This document shows positions 1 to 8,526 of a stretch of DNA of 64,000 bases, piece by piece; positions within the stretch are counted from its first letter, which is position 1; every line of letters starts with the position of its first letter. The DNA comes from Lutibacter maritimus. Its GTDB lineage: Bacteria > Bacteroidota > Bacteroidia > Flavobacteriales > Flavobacteriaceae. The DNA lies in the NCBI RefSeq assembly GCF_900116115.1, contig NZ_FOZP01000009.1:62001-126000 (forward strand), in the 5' to 3' direction. The notes beneath the pieces were generated by a model. That model searched no databases. It saw nothing but the letters and a program-made list of their open reading frames with translations, and was not told the origin of the DNA. The translations under genes were made by a program, and so were the position numbers.

Positions 1-330
1 CTCATCTTTTCCATAAATTTTAGAATGATTGATATCAAAAACTTCATAGGTATAAATTACTTTATCTTCTTCTTTTGGAAAATATGTGTGATTGCTTTTT
101 GAATTAATTTTGTACCAAAATCCATTTGAAGACGCATTGTAAGTACTTAAAGAATCTAACGCTATTAATTGTAATAATGCAGTTTCTTCCTTTTTAATTA
201 ACACTTTATTTAATGAAACAGATTCTTCCATTAATGTGCCTGTTTTTTTACTTATTGGCTTTCGAGGTATTGGATTTGAGCAAGAAAGTAAAAAAAATGC
301 TATAAGAGTGAAACAAATATTATTCTTCAT
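1..330 (-). CDS. gldI: GldI-like gliding motility lipoprotein (FKBP-type PPIase), 3' part cut by window edge
   Basis: The minus strand is open from an ATG at 330 to the left edge of the window, giving 110 codons with no stop. The product starts MKNNICFTLIAFFLLSCSNP, a lipoprotein signal with lipobox LLSC. The following PISKKTGTLMEESVSLNK and the SNGFWYK segment match what I recall of GldI, a lipoprotein needed for gliding and type IX secretion in Flavobacterium. The FKBP-type prolyl isomerase domain would lie mostly beyond the edge and cannot be checked. The start overlaps the end of the upstream DHH phosphoesterase gene by 11 nt, so the two are probably co-transcribed. The name rests on N-terminal similarity only. 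Confidence 0.75.
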   Translation of the reverse strand, partial: MKNNICFTLIAFFLLSCSNPIPRKPISKKTGTLMEESVSLNKVLIKKEETALLQLIALDSLSTYNASSNGFWYKINSKSNHTYFPKEEDKVIYTYEVFDINHSKIYGKDE

Positions 331-1351
331 ATGAATTTAATAACTCATTTTTATATGATGGAATTATTCTTAAAAATTTTGAGATAGTTGCATCTAAAGA
401 AATCATTTCTTTGCCGCCCGCAGCATTGTCATGACCACCTCCATTAAAGTGTTCACGTGCAAATTTATTTACTGAAAACGTTCCTTTTGATCTAAATGAT
501 ATTTTTATAATTTTCTGATCAACATCTTCAATAAAAATAGCAGCAAATATAATGCCCTTTAATGATAAAGCATAATTTACAACTCCTTCGGTATCTCCTT
601 TTTGATAATTAAATTCGTCTAAATCTGCTTGTGTTAATGGTATATAGGCTGTTTTTAAACTTTCAATAACTACCATATTACTTAATGCCCTACCTAATAA
701 TTGTAATCTTCCATACGAATTTGTATCATATACATTATTGTGGGCTTTTGCATTTTTAGCTCCTCTATCAATTAAATCTGCAATAATTCTGTGTGTTGTA
801 CTTGTAGTTGATGGAAATCTAAACGAACCTGTGTCCGTCATAATTCCAGTATACAAGCAAGTTGCAATATCTTCATTAATTACATCTAGTTCATCTAACT
901 TATCAATAAACTGGTACACCATTTGACACGTAGAACATATTGAAACATCCGAATATAAATACTTTGCAATAGTATCTGGCTGTTGGTGATGATCAATCAT
1001 AATAAAAGTACCAACAAACTGTTCTAAAGTGTTTTGCATATCATCTCCTACTCTATGCAACGCATTAAAATCTAATAAAAAAATAATATTTGCAGTATCA
1101 ATAGCATTTTTAGATTGCCTATTTTGCATATCAAATTTATAGGCATTTTTAGAGCCTGGTAACCATTTTAAAAAATCTGGATAATCATTTGGTGATACAA
1201 CAGTAACATTATGATTTTTTAAATTTAAAAAATGATACATAGCCAAACTAGCTCCCATAGCGTCTCCATCAGGGTTTTTATGCGGTACTATCACAACATT
1301 TTGAGGAACAGAGAGTAACTCTTTTATTTCCTTTATTTCACTTCTTTTCAT
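320..1351 (-). CDS. nrnA: DHH/DHHA1 phosphoesterase, NrnA-like oligoribonuclease / pAp phosphatase
   Basis: The 343-residue protein has the DHH-family metal motifs in order: NPDGDAMGAS near residue 26, a DFNALHRVGD block near 94, DHHQQPD near 120, and the DHHA1 signature FNGGGHDNAAGG near the C-terminus. This architecture and length fit bacterial NrnA. NrnA degrades 2-5 nt RNA oligomers, and in many members also dephosphorylates pAp, in the cytoplasm. It is the first gene of a minus-strand unit that continues into the gldI-like gene with an 11-nt overlap. A TAnnTTTG-type promoter lies 27 nt upstream of the ATG. Family assignment is firm. The exact substrate (nanoRNA, pAp or cyclic dinucleotide products) is inferred. 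Confidence 0.88.
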   Translation of the reverse strand: MKRSEIKEIKELLSVPQNVVIVPHKNPDGDAMGASLAMYHFLNLKNHNVTVVSPNDYPDFLKWLPGSKNAYKFDMQNRQSKNAIDTANIIFLLDFNALHRVGDDMQNTLEQFVGTFIMIDHHQQPDTIAKYLYSDVSICSTCQMVYQFIDKLDELDVINEDIATCLYTGIMTDTGSFRFPSTTSTTHRIIADLIDRGAKNAKAHNNVYDTNSYGRLQLLGRALSNMVVIESLKTAYIPLTQADLDEFNYQKGDTEGVVNYALSLKGIIFAAIFIEDVDQKIIKISFRSKGTFSVNKFAREHFNGGGHDNAAGGKEMISLDATISKFLRIIPSYKNELLNSYEE

Positions 1352-1377
1352 AAGGTGCGAATATACATAATTGTTTA

Positions 1378-1385
1378 CAAACCTA
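1378..1385 (-). promoter_or_regulatory. Putative -7 promoter element for the nrnA-gldI unit
   Basis: The plus strand reads CAAACCTA, which is TAGGTTTG on the minus strand. This matches the Bacteroidota primary-sigma -7 consensus TAnnTTTG and lies 27 nt upstream of the nrnA ATG. Prediction from the motif only. Confidence 0.5.
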
Positions 1386-1508
1386 ATAATAGCATAAACA
1401 ATTATTAATGCATAATTAAAAGTACAAAATTAGCTTATTATTTAAAACTTTAAATATGCTGATACTCATAATTTTAGTTTACTAAATAGCAATTTTAAGA
1501 TAAAAGTT

Positions 1509-1516
1509 TATATTTG
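1509..1516 (+). promoter_or_regulatory. Putative -7 promoter element for ndk
   Basis: TATATTTG matches TAnnTTTG, and its last base is 31 nt upstream of the chosen ndk ATG at 1547. The longer in-frame TTG start at 1514 would fall inside this element, which argues for the downstream ATG. Confidence 0.6.
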
Positions 1517-1546
1517 TCCAAAATTAAAAATCATAAGAATTATAAA

Positions 1547-1966
1547 ATGATAACAAACAAAACGTTTACAATGCTTAAACCTGACACGCTTGAAAAGGGT
1601 TATGTAGGTCCAATTATTGAAAAAATAACTGCTGCTGGTTTTAAAATTATTGCTATGAAAATGGTACGCTTATCTAGAGCTGATGCTAGAGATTTTTATG
1701 CCATTCATAAAGAAAAGCCTTTTTTTGATGAATTGGTTGAATTTATGGTTCGTGGACCAATTGTAGTAGCAATTTTAGAAAAAGAAAATGCTGTAGAAGA
1801 TTTTAGAGCCTTAATTGGTGCAACAAATCCTGCAGAAGCTGCCGAAGGTACTATTAGAAAATTATTTGCTGATTCAATTTCAGAAAATGCTATTCACGGA
1901 TCAGATAGCGATGAAAATGCTGTAATTGAAGGAAGTTATCATTTTGCTGGACGAGAAGTTTTTTAG
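1547..1966 (+). CDS. ndk: Nucleoside-diphosphate kinase
   Basis: The 139-residue product is a full-length NDK, which transfers the gamma phosphate of ATP to NDPs through a phosphohistidine. It starts [19 protein letters not shown], the usual beta-1 strand. The active-site segment is [12 protein letters not shown], holding the catalytic His and the conserved GSDS. The [17 protein letters not shown] block is also typical. I placed the start at the ATG at 1547 rather than the in-frame TTG at 1514, because the extra 11 residues are not part of the family and overlap the promoter motif. The gene stands alone, converges on the DUF721 gene, and shares a bidirectional terminator with it. Confidence 0.95.
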   Translation: MITNKTFTMLKPDTLEKGYVGPIIEKITAAGFKIIAMKMVRLSRADARDFYAIHKEKPFFDELVEFMVRGPIVVAILEKENAVEDFRALIGATNPAEAAEGTIRKLFADSISENAIHGSDSDENAVIEGSYHFAGREVF

Positions 1967-1981
1967 CATTCATATAACAAT

Positions 1982-2010
1982 AAAAAATCCGCTTTTCAGC
2001 GGATTTTTTT
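1982..2010. terminator. Bidirectional intrinsic terminator between ndk and DUF721 gene
   Basis: A perfect 12-bp stem (AAAAAATCCGCT pairing with AGCGGATTTTTT) encloses a 4-nt TTTC loop, with A-tract on one side and T-tract on the other. It can therefore terminate transcripts from both convergent genes. The right arm touches the stop codon of the DUF721 gene. Confidence 0.85.
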
Positions 2011-2305
2011 AGCTTAAAATTATTTTTGTTATTAAATTTTCTCCTAATTCTTCGTTCATCATTTTTACAATTTTTTCTTTTCCGTAACTCAATTCTTCAC
2101 GTAATACGGACGATTTTAACTTTACTATTAATGTTTTATTTTGCAACTCAACATTTTGAGTATAAGATACAACACCGTTGCCCATTAATTTTGCCCAAGC
2201 ATCTGCAACTGAAATTTGATGCATTCCTTTCGTTAAATTATTTTCTTTAATAACATCTTTCATTAAATCTTGTAACGAATGAAATTCATTTTGTCTTTTT
2301 GCCAT
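2009..2305 (-). CDS. DUF721 (DciA-like) protein
   Basis: This 98-residue basic protein has the DUF721 pattern: an N-terminal helix (SLQDLMKDVIKENNL), the central ADAWAKLMGNGVVSYTQNV segment, then LIVKLKSSVLREELSYGKEKI. DUF721 includes DciA, the loader/operator of replicative helicase DnaB in bacteria that lack DnaC or DnaI. Short DUF721 proteins beside recF are common in Bacteroidota. The ATG overlaps the recF stop codon (TAATG), so the two genes are translationally coupled. A replication or repair role is inferred from family and neighbour. No helicase-loading activity can be shown from sequence. Confidence 0.8.
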   Translation of the reverse strand: MAKRQNEFHSLQDLMKDVIKENNLTKGMHQISVADAWAKLMGNGVVSYTQNVELQNKTLIVKLKSSVLREELSYGKEKIVKMMNEELGENLITKIILS

Positions 2306-3384
2306 TATAACTCAAATATTTTATACGATTGTTTTGTTTTCTTAACCACAGCTTCTGTTCTATCTTTATGGGTATCACTAATAAATAATTGTCCAAATTC
2401 ATCATTATTTACCAAACTTATTAATTGTGTTACACGTGCATCATCTAATTTATCAAAAATATCATCTAACAATAAAATTGGCTTTACATTAGATTGTCCT
2501 CTAATAAAATCGAACTGCGCTAATTTTAATGCAATTAAATACGATTTTTGCTGTCCTTGTGATCCAAATTTTTTAATTGGATATTCTTCAATTTCAAAAG
2601 TTAAATCATCTTTATGAATTCCAGCGCTTGTAAACTGCAACATTCTATCTTTTTCTAAATTTTGCTGAAATAGTTCCGCAAAACTATCATCGTGTAATTG
2701 AGATTTATATACCAAATCAACAGTTTCTTTACTACTTGAAATTATTTCATATCGTTTTTTAAAAATAGGAATAAATTCATCTAAAAACTGTTTTCTCTTC
2801 TCAAAAATTAACGAACCATAGATTTCTAATTGCTCATTATACACATTTAAATTTAAAGCATCAAAAGTTCTGTTTGCCGCAAAATACTTTAATAAGGAGT
2901 TGCGCTGTGCCAAGACCTTGCTGTATTTTATTAAATTTTGTAAATAAATAGGATCTGATTGTGAAATAACATTATCCACAAATTTTCGCCTGGTTTCACT
3001 TCCTTCGGTTATTAAATCTCTATCAGCCGGCGAAATAATTACCAATGGCAAATATCCAATATGTTCAGAGAACTTCTCGTAAATTTTACCATTTCTTTTT
3101 ATAACCTTTTTATTGCCTTTTTTTAAACTGCATACAAATGTTTCTACTTTATTGCCAATTTCGTACAAACCTTCTATCATAAAAAAGTCTTCATTATGTT
3201 TAATATTTTGAGTTGCAACTGAATTAAAGTAACTTTTTGCAAAAGACAAGTAATAAATTGCATCTAAAACATTTGTTTTACCAACACCATTATTACCCAC
3301 AAAACAATTTATTTTCCCCTCAAAATCAAATGATTGAGATTCGAAATTTTTAAAATTTACTAACGAAATTTTTTGTAAATACAT
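2305..3384 (-). CDS. recF: DNA replication/repair ATPase RecF
   Basis: The 359-residue SMC-like ABC ATPase is of normal RecF length. The N-terminal sequence [14 protein letters not shown] is typical. The Walker A motif is GNNGVGKTN (about residues 30-38), the ABC signature region is [18 protein letters not shown], and the Walker B / D-loop is [11 protein letters not shown]. RecF binds gapped DNA with RecO and RecR and helps load RecA. It is the upstream member of a two-gene minus-strand unit with the DUF721 gene, overlapping it by one base. No clear TAnnTTTG element was found directly upstream. Confidence 0.93.
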   Translation of the reverse strand: MYLQKISLVNFKNFESQSFDFEGKINCFVGNNGVGKTNVLDAIYYLSFAKSYFNSVATQNIKHNEDFFMIEGLYEIGNKVETFVCSLKKGNKKVIKRNGKIYEKFSEHIGYLPLVIISPADRDLITEGSETRRKFVDNVISQSDPIYLQNLIKYSKVLAQRNSLLKYFAANRTFDALNLNVYNEQLEIYGSLIFEKRKQFLDEFIPIFKKRYEIISSSKETVDLVYKSQLHDDSFAELFQQNLEKDRMLQFTSAGIHKDDLTFEIEEYPIKKFGSQGQQKSYLIALKLAQFDFIRGQSNVKPILLLDDIFDKLDDARVTQLISLVNNDEFGQLFISDTHKDRTEAVVKKTKQSYKIFEL

Positions 3385-3467
3385 CTATTTTTTTTGAAAG
3401 TTTAAAATTATTGAAAATAAATGAAAATTTAAGCACATTTGCATTTTTACTTTCCAATTAAAAACTC

Positions 3468-3475
3468 TATTTTTG
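3468..3475 (+). promoter_or_regulatory. Putative -7 promoter element for the TPR-ribH unit
   Basis: TATTTTTG matches TAnnTTTG and lies 21 nt before the ATG at 3497. An alternative upstream TTG start at 3473 overlaps this element and is therefore unlikely. Confidence 0.55.
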
Positions 3476-3496
3476 CGCCTACAAATTTTACAAATA

Positions 3497-4261
3497 ATGG
3501 CAACATATAAAAAGACAGGAAGTAAGGTAAAGAAATCTCAAGAAAACATAGATGAGAAATCTACAACAGCTGAAGTATTTAACACTTTAGATGAAACTGC
3601 TTCAAAATCTGAACAATGGGTTATTAAAAACCAAAAAATTATATTAATAGCATTGGCTGCAATTGTAGTTGGTATATTAGGATATTTAGCGTACCATAAA
3701 TATGTTGATGGACCAAAAGAAAAAGAAGCTGCAGATGAATTAGCATTTCCAAAAGCATATTTTGAAGATGCAATGGCAAACAGCGTTGCTGCAGATTCGC
3801 TATATACATTAGCTTTAAATGGTGCTGATGGAAAATATGGTTTTGTTGATGTAGCTAATGAATATAGCGGGACAAAAGCAGGAAACTTAGCAAATTACTA
3901 CGCAGGTTTATCATATTTAAAATTAAAAAAATATAAAGAAGCAATTGATTATTTAGAAGACTTTTCTTCAGATGATGAATTATTAGGACCAATTGCAAAA
4001 GGTGCTATTGGTGATGCTTTTGCAGATATTAATCAACCAGAAGATGCATTAGATTACTATTTAAAAGCTGCTGATTTAAAAGATAATAATTTCTCAAGTC
4101 CTTTATTCTTATTTAAAGCAGGAAATACTGCTTTAGAAATTGGAAAAAATTCAAAGGCTTTAGATATTTTTAATAGAATTAAAAACGATTATCCGCTTTC
4201 AGATGAAGCTAAAAATATAGATATTTATATTAAAAAAGCTACATTTGCATCAGAAAAATAA
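3497..4261 (+). CDS. Membrane-anchored tetratricopeptide repeat protein (YfgM-like)
   Basis: This 254-residue protein has a charged cytoplasmic N-terminus (about 1-47), one transmembrane helix near 48-68 (IILIALAAIVVGILGYLAYH), and an extracytoplasmic helical domain with TPR-like repeats such as NYYAGLSYLKLKKYKEAIDY and GAIGDAFADINQPEDALDYY. The layout resembles YfgM, an inner-membrane protein working with periplasmic chaperones. The start was moved from an in-frame TTG to the ATG at 3497, giving MATYKKTGSKV. It is 6 nt upstream of ribH. I recall this TPR-ribH pairing as common in Flavobacteriaceae, though no functional link is evident. Function is unproven. Confidence 0.82.
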   Translation: MATYKKTGSKVKKSQENIDEKSTTAEVFNTLDETASKSEQWVIKNQKIILIALAAIVVGILGYLAYHKYVDGPKEKEAADELAFPKAYFEDAMANSVAADSLYTLALNGADGKYGFVDVANEYSGTKAGNLANYYAGLSYLKLKKYKEAIDYLEDFSSDDELLGPIAKGAIGDAFADINQPEDALDYYLKAADLKDNNFSSPLFLFKAGNTALEIGKNSKALDIFNRIKNDYPLSDEAKNIDIYIKKATFASEK

Positions 4262-4267
4262 GCTATA

Positions 4268-4747
4268 ATGGCAACAACAAATTTATCTATTTACGATAAA
4301 GCAACAATCCCAAATGCGAAGAACTTTCGATTTGGGATTGTTGTTTCAGAATGGAATTCAGAAATAACTGACAACCTTTTTTTAGGAGCAAAAGAAGCGT
4401 TGCTTGATAACGGTGCACTTTCAGAAAACATTATAAAATGGGATGTTCCAGGAAGTTTTGAGCTTATTTACGGCTGTAAAAAAATGATTGAAACTCAAAA
4501 ACTAGATGCCGTAATTGCAATTGGCAACGTAATTCAAGGAGAAACAAAACATTTCGATTTTGTGTGTGAAGGTGTTACGCAAGGCATTAAAGATTTGAAT
4601 ATTAAATATGATATTCCTACCATATTTTGTGTTTTAACTGACAACACCAAACAACAATCTTTAGACAGATCTGGTGGAAAACACGGAAACAAAGGTGTTG
4701 AGTGTGCAATTGCAGCAATAAAAATGGCTGCTTTAAGACAGTTTTAA
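4268..4747 (+). CDS. ribH: 6,7-dimethyl-8-ribityllumazine synthase
   Basis: The 159-residue product has the lumazine synthase core: FRFGIVVSEWNSEITDNL (substrate loop), WDVPGSFELIYGCK, IAIGNVIQGETKHFDFVCEGV carrying the phosphate-loop residues and catalytic His, and PTIFCVLTDNTKQQSLDRSG. The enzyme condenses ribityl-aminouracil with dihydroxybutanone phosphate in riboflavin synthesis and normally forms pentamers or icosahedral shells. The gene follows the TPR gene by 6 nt and is likely co-transcribed with it. No FMN riboswitch was recognised upstream, and the other riboflavin genes are not in this window. Confidence 0.95.
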   Translation: MATTNLSIYDKATIPNAKNFRFGIVVSEWNSEITDNLFLGAKEALLDNGALSENIIKWDVPGSFELIYGCKKMIETQKLDAVIAIGNVIQGETKHFDFVCEGVTQGIKDLNIKYDIPTIFCVLTDNTKQQSLDRSGGKHGNKGVECAIAAIKMAALRQF

Positions 4748-4768
4748 CACGCTTCACATTTAAAAAAC

Positions 4769-4799
4769 TTGACCACAAATTTATAATTCAGTATTTTTG
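4769..4799 (+). promoter_or_regulatory. Putative promoter for the small-protein/mutL/rhomboid unit
   Basis: A TTG at 4769-4771 is followed after 20 nt by TATTTTTG at 4792-4799. Together they fit the Bacteroidota arrangement TTG-N(about 19-21)-TAnnTTTG. The ATG of the next gene is 27 nt downstream. This is the best two-box match noticed in the window. Confidence 0.6.
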
Positions 4800-4825
4800 T
4801 AATATACTGTATAACTTCGTATTTT

Positions 4826-5116
4826 ATGTTTGGTAAATTATTTAAACCTAGAGAACATTATGTATTTGACTATAAACCTCGTTATTATGACGAGCGTAAA
4901 GAACGTTTACAACAGTTAGAGGATAAATACAAACAACATAAAAATAGTGATGAAGATACTCCAACTATTAGGCTTACCAAAAATAATTTAAAAAATAACT
5001 GGGTTAAAAATAAAAGAAGTGCTACAGACAAATCTACCAATTTAAGATTGGCTATTATAATTGCCATTTTAGTAGGAATTGTTGCGTATATTTTTGAATT
5101 ACACAAATTATTTTAA
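4826..5116 (+). CDS. Small protein with C-terminal membrane anchor
   Basis: This is a 96-residue protein of unknown function. The first 70 residues are strongly charged, with many Lys, Arg, Glu and Asp (for example DYKPRYYDERKERLQQLEDK). The last 20 or so form a single hydrophobic helix (LAIIIAILVGIVAYIFELHK), predicting a tail-anchored topology with the N-terminus in the cytoplasm. Its stop codon overlaps the mutL start by one base (TAATG), so it is coupled to mutL. I recall small genes like this between ribH and mutL in other Flavobacteriaceae. I do not recognise a named family. Confidence 0.75.
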   Translation: MFGKLFKPREHYVFDYKPRYYDERKERLQQLEDKYKQHKNSDEDTPTIRLTKNNLKNNWVKNKRSATDKSTNLRLAIIIAILVGIVAYIFELHKLF

Positions 5117-6930
5117 TGGCAGATATTATTCAGCTATTACCCGATCACGTAGCAAATCAGATTGCTGCTGGTGAAGTTGTTCAGCGACCAGCATCGGTAG
5201 TTAAAGAATTGCTAGAAAACGCCATTGATGCAGAAGCTACAAACATAAAACTAATTATTAAAGACGCTGGAAAAGCACTTATTCAAGTAATAGATAATGG
5301 AAAAGGAATGAGCACAACCGATGCAAGGTTGAGTTTTGAACGACATGCCACATCCAAAATAAAAAAAGCTGAAGACTTATTTAATTTACACACCAAAGGT
5401 TTTAGAGGTGAAGCTTTAGCAAGTATTGCTGCCATTGCACACGTAGTTTTAAAAACTAAACAGGAAAACCAAACTTTGGGAACTTCAATAAAAATTGAAG
5501 GGAGTACTGTTGTTTCTCAAGAAACAGTTTCAACACCTATTGGAACATCAATTGCTGTAAAAAACTTATTTTACAACATTCCTGCTCGTAGAAATTTTTT
5601 AAAATCTAACACCATTGAAACACGTCATATTGTCAATGAATTTCAGCGTGTTGCGTTAGCGCACCCCAATATTTCATTTCAATTTTATCATAACGAAAGT
5701 GAAATTTACAATTTAAATGCTGGTAATTTACGTCAGCGTATTGTTGCTATATTTGGTAAAAAAACCAATGAAAAATTAGTGCCAATAAACGAATCCACAG
5801 ACGTAGTTGAAATTATTGGTTTTGTTACTAAACCTGAGTTTGCGAAGAAAAAAAGAGACGAACAATTCTTTTTTGTGAATGATCGATTTATTAAAAATTC
5901 GTATTTAAATCACGCAGTTTCCAGTGCTTTTGATGGATTAATGCCTAGTGGTGTTTATCCAACATATTTTCTGTATTTAAATGTTCCTACAAATAGTATT
6001 GATATAAATATTCATCCAACAAAAACTGAAATTAAGTTTGATGATGAAAAAACATTGTATGCCATTTTACGATCAACAATTAAACATAGTTTAGGGCAAT
6101 ATAATGTTGCGCCTGTTTTAGATTTTGACAGAGACGCATCTATGGACACACCTTATAATTTTAAGGAAAAAAGTGCCCCAAAACCAACCATAACTGTTGA
6201 TAGAAATTTTAATCCGTTTAAAACAGAGCAGCAAAACTCCATTAATTTTCCTTATAAAAGAGAAAAAACAGCCGATTGGGAAAGTTTATATACAGGCATA
6301 GATACTAGAGATATTGAAGTAGAGTCGGAAAGTATTCATTCCAGTTTATTTACGGAAGAAAAGCAACATAATAAAACCTACCAAATACATAACAAATATA
6401 TTGTTAGCACTATAAAATCTGGTATTGTATATATCAATCAGCAATTAGCACACCAACGAATTTTATACGAAGAATTTTTAGAAAATATTACCGTTAAAGA
6501 AGCAATGAGTCAGCAATTATTGTTTCCTTTGGAATTGTCATTTAATAAAACGGATATTACATCTATAAAAGAAATTAAAGAAGATTTAGAAAGTATTGGG
6601 TTTTTATTCGACAAAATTTTAGAAGATTCAGTTGTGATATCTGGTATTCCGGTTACTATTATTGAAAGCCAAATTTCAATTATTATTGAACAACTTTTGG
6701 AAGATATTAATAATGATATCCCAGACACCAGCTTTAGTCAGCTTGACATAATGGCAAAAAGTTTGGCAAAAAGTTTAGCCATAAAAACTGGCACAAAATT
6801 AGATACAAAAGAGCAAGAAGATATTGTAAATAAATTATTTTTGTGTAAAGAACCAAGTGCATCACCATTTGGAAAAAAAACGTTTATTACAGTAAATATT
6901 GACGAAATTGATAAAAAATTTAACAATTAG
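5116..6930 (+). CDS. mutL: DNA mismatch repair protein MutL
   Basis: The 604-residue protein has the GHKL ATPase N-terminus: AAGEVVQRPASVVKELLENA (catalytic Glu), DAEATNIK, DNGKGMS and TKGFRGEALAS. It continues with a transducer domain (ARRNFLKS) and an about 190-residue C-terminal dimerisation domain. MutL links MutS recognition of mismatches to strand incision. In the C-terminal domain, the segment aligned to the endonuclease motif DQHAxxE reads NQQLAHQR, so the metal-binding Asp, His and Glu appear replaced. Incision by this MutL is therefore doubtful (inference). The gene is coupled to the small protein upstream and precedes two rhomboid genes by 22 nt. Confidence 0.95.
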   Translation: MADIIQLLPDHVANQIAAGEVVQRPASVVKELLENAIDAEATNIKLIIKDAGKALIQVIDNGKGMSTTDARLSFERHATSKIKKAEDLFNLHTKGFRGEALASIAAIAHVVLKTKQENQTLGTSIKIEGSTVVSQETVSTPIGTSIAVKNLFYNIPARRNFLKSNTIETRHIVNEFQRVALAHPNISFQFYHNESEIYNLNAGNLRQRIVAIFGKKTNEKLVPINESTDVVEIIGFVTKPEFAKKKRDEQFFFVNDRFIKNSYLNHAVSSAFDGLMPSGVYPTYFLYLNVPTNSIDINIHPTKTEIKFDDEKTLYAILRSTIKHSLGQYNVAPVLDFDRDASMDTPYNFKEKSAPKPTITVDRNFNPFKTEQQNSINFPYKREKTADWESLYTGIDTRDIEVESESIHSSLFTEEKQHNKTYQIHNKYIVSTIKSGIVYINQQLAHQRILYEEFLENITVKEAMSQQLLFPLELSFNKTDITSIKEIKEDLESIGFLFDKILEDSVVISGIPVTIIESQISIIIEQLLEDINNDIPDTSFSQLDIMAKSLAKSLAIKTGTKLDTKEQEDIVNKLFLCKEPSASPFGKKTFITVNIDEIDKKFNN

Positions 6931-6952
6931 CACTTGTTAATTTAGTAGAATT

Positions 6953-7687
6953 ATGGGAAGAATTACAGAAGTTATAAAACATTTAGTAATAATTAATGTT
7001 ATATTTTTTATTGCGCCACAATTATTACCAAATTTAGGGTTAGAGAGCTTATTTGCACTTTATTTTCCTGAAAACCCGAAGTTTGGGTTTTGGCAATTTT
7101 TAACGCACATGTTTATGCACGGTGGTTTTGCACATATTTTATTTAATATGTATGGATTATGGGCATTTGGTACACCATTAGAGCAAATGTGGGGAAGAAA
7201 TAAATTTTTATTTTTTTACTTTTCAGCAGGTTTAGGAGCAGGTGCAATTTACACTTTGGTAAATTATTATCAGTTTAATGGCGTTTATGAACAATTAGTA
7301 AATATTGGCTTATCTAGTGCTGATATTCAAAATATTTTAAATACTGGAAGCTATAGCAATCAAATTTTAGAGCATATTTCGTCGGAAAGTTTAAATCAAT
7401 TTTATGCAACTTACCATACTCCAGCCGTTGGTGCTTCAGGAGCTATTTATGGTGTTTTAGTTGCTTTTGGAATGGCTTTTCCTAATGCTAAATTGGCACT
7501 AATATTTTTCCCAGTTCCTGTTGCTGCAAAATATTTTATACCAATTATAATTTTAGGTGATTTGTTTTTTGGAATGACAAAATATTCTGTTGGAAATGTA
7601 GCACATTTTGCGCACATTGGTGGTGCGCTTATAGGTTTTATAATTGCTTGGTATTGGAAAAAAAATCAATTTAATCGCTGGAATTAG
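6953..7687 (+). CDS. Rhomboid-family intramembrane serine protease (copy 1)
   Basis: This 244-residue polytopic membrane protein has the rhomboid catalytic dyad in context: GASGAIYG in the fourth core helix (nucleophile Ser) and AHIGGALIGF in the sixth (His). The L1/TM2 segment HMFMHGGFAHILFNMYGLW carries the conserved His and Asn. Rhomboids cleave substrate transmembrane helices within the bilayer. The insert between TM3 and TM4 (about residues 100-155) is longer than in GlpG. The stop overlaps the GTG start of the second rhomboid gene (TAGTG), so the pair is translationally coupled. Substrates are unknown. Confidence 0.92.
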   Translation: MGRITEVIKHLVIINVIFFIAPQLLPNLGLESLFALYFPENPKFGFWQFLTHMFMHGGFAHILFNMYGLWAFGTPLEQMWGRNKFLFFYFSAGLGAGAIYTLVNYYQFNGVYEQLVNIGLSSADIQNILNTGSYSNQILEHISSESLNQFYATYHTPAVGASGAIYGVLVAFGMAFPNAKLALIFFPVPVAAKYFIPIIILGDLFFGMTKYSVGNVAHFAHIGGALIGFIIAWYWKKNQFNRWN

Positions 7688-8523
7688 TGAGTTTTATAAA
7701 CGACATAAAATACGCTTACAAACAAGCAAACGCAGTTGAAAAAATAATATACATCAACGTGTTTTTATTTTTAATGACTGTTTTGTTTACATCATTTATG
7801 GTGCAATGGTTTGCTTTACCTACAAGCTTAGATAGTTTTTTAACCAAACCTTGGACATTAATTTCCTACGCATTTATACACGAACGCTTTTTTCATGTAT
7901 TATCTAACTTATTAGTTTTATATTATATAGGTAATTTATTTTTAGATTTTTACACTAAAAAACAGTTCTTAAATTTTTATTTTTTAGGAATTATTGTGGG
8001 TGCTATTTCATTTTTAACTAATTACTACTTTACAGCTAAAGCTGGTGCTCCGTTGGGTGGTGCCTCTGCTGCAGTTACTACAATTTTTGTAGCTATTGCA
8101 ACTAAAATCCCAAGATATGCCTTGCAATTACGTTTTATTGGTAGTGTAGAATTATGGGTGTTGGCGGCCATTTGGGTAGTTTTAAGCATTTTACAATTGG
8201 CAACCATTGATAACGGAAGCGCTATTGCGCATTTAAGTGGTGCCGTTTTTGGATTTATATATTCAACACAATTAGAAAAAGGCAACGATATTGGTAAATG
8301 GTTTGAGACAATTATTAACTTTTTTTCTAATATATTTAAACCTAAAAAAAATACATCGCCCTTAAAAACCGTTTATAAAGCTAAAAGCAGCACTAAAACT
8401 GGCGAAGTTTCTAAAACAAAACAACGTAAAATAGACGATATTTTAGATAAAATTAGCAAATCGGGTTACGAAAGTTTATCACAAGAAGAAAAAGACTTTT
8501 TATTTAGAGCTGGCAAAAAATAA
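7687..8523 (+). CDS. Rhomboid-family intramembrane serine protease (copy 2)
   Basis: This 278-residue rhomboid-like membrane protein starts at a GTG that overlaps the previous stop. The active-site region reads LGGASAAVTT: the nucleophile Ser is kept, but the Gly after it in the usual GxSG is Ala. The second-dyad His is in IAHLSGAVFGF, and FIHERFFHVLSNLLVLYYIG is the TM2 motif. A charged cytoplasmic tail (about 220-278) ends with a helical KIDDILDKISKSGYESLSQE segment seen in other Bacteroidota rhomboids. Tandem rhomboids after mutL are familiar to me in this family. Activity is probable but the Gly to Ala change leaves some doubt. Confidence 0.88.
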   Translation: MSFINDIKYAYKQANAVEKIIYINVFLFLMTVLFTSFMVQWFALPTSLDSFLTKPWTLISYAFIHERFFHVLSNLLVLYYIGNLFLDFYTKKQFLNFYFLGIIVGAISFLTNYYFTAKAGAPLGGASAAVTTIFVAIATKIPRYALQLRFIGSVELWVLAAIWVVLSILQLATIDNGSAIAHLSGAVFGFIYSTQLEKGNDIGKWFETIINFFSNIFKPKKNTSPLKTVYKAKSSTKTGEVSKTKQRKIDDILDKISKSGYESLSQEEKDFLFRAGKK

Positions 8524-8526
8524 TTA

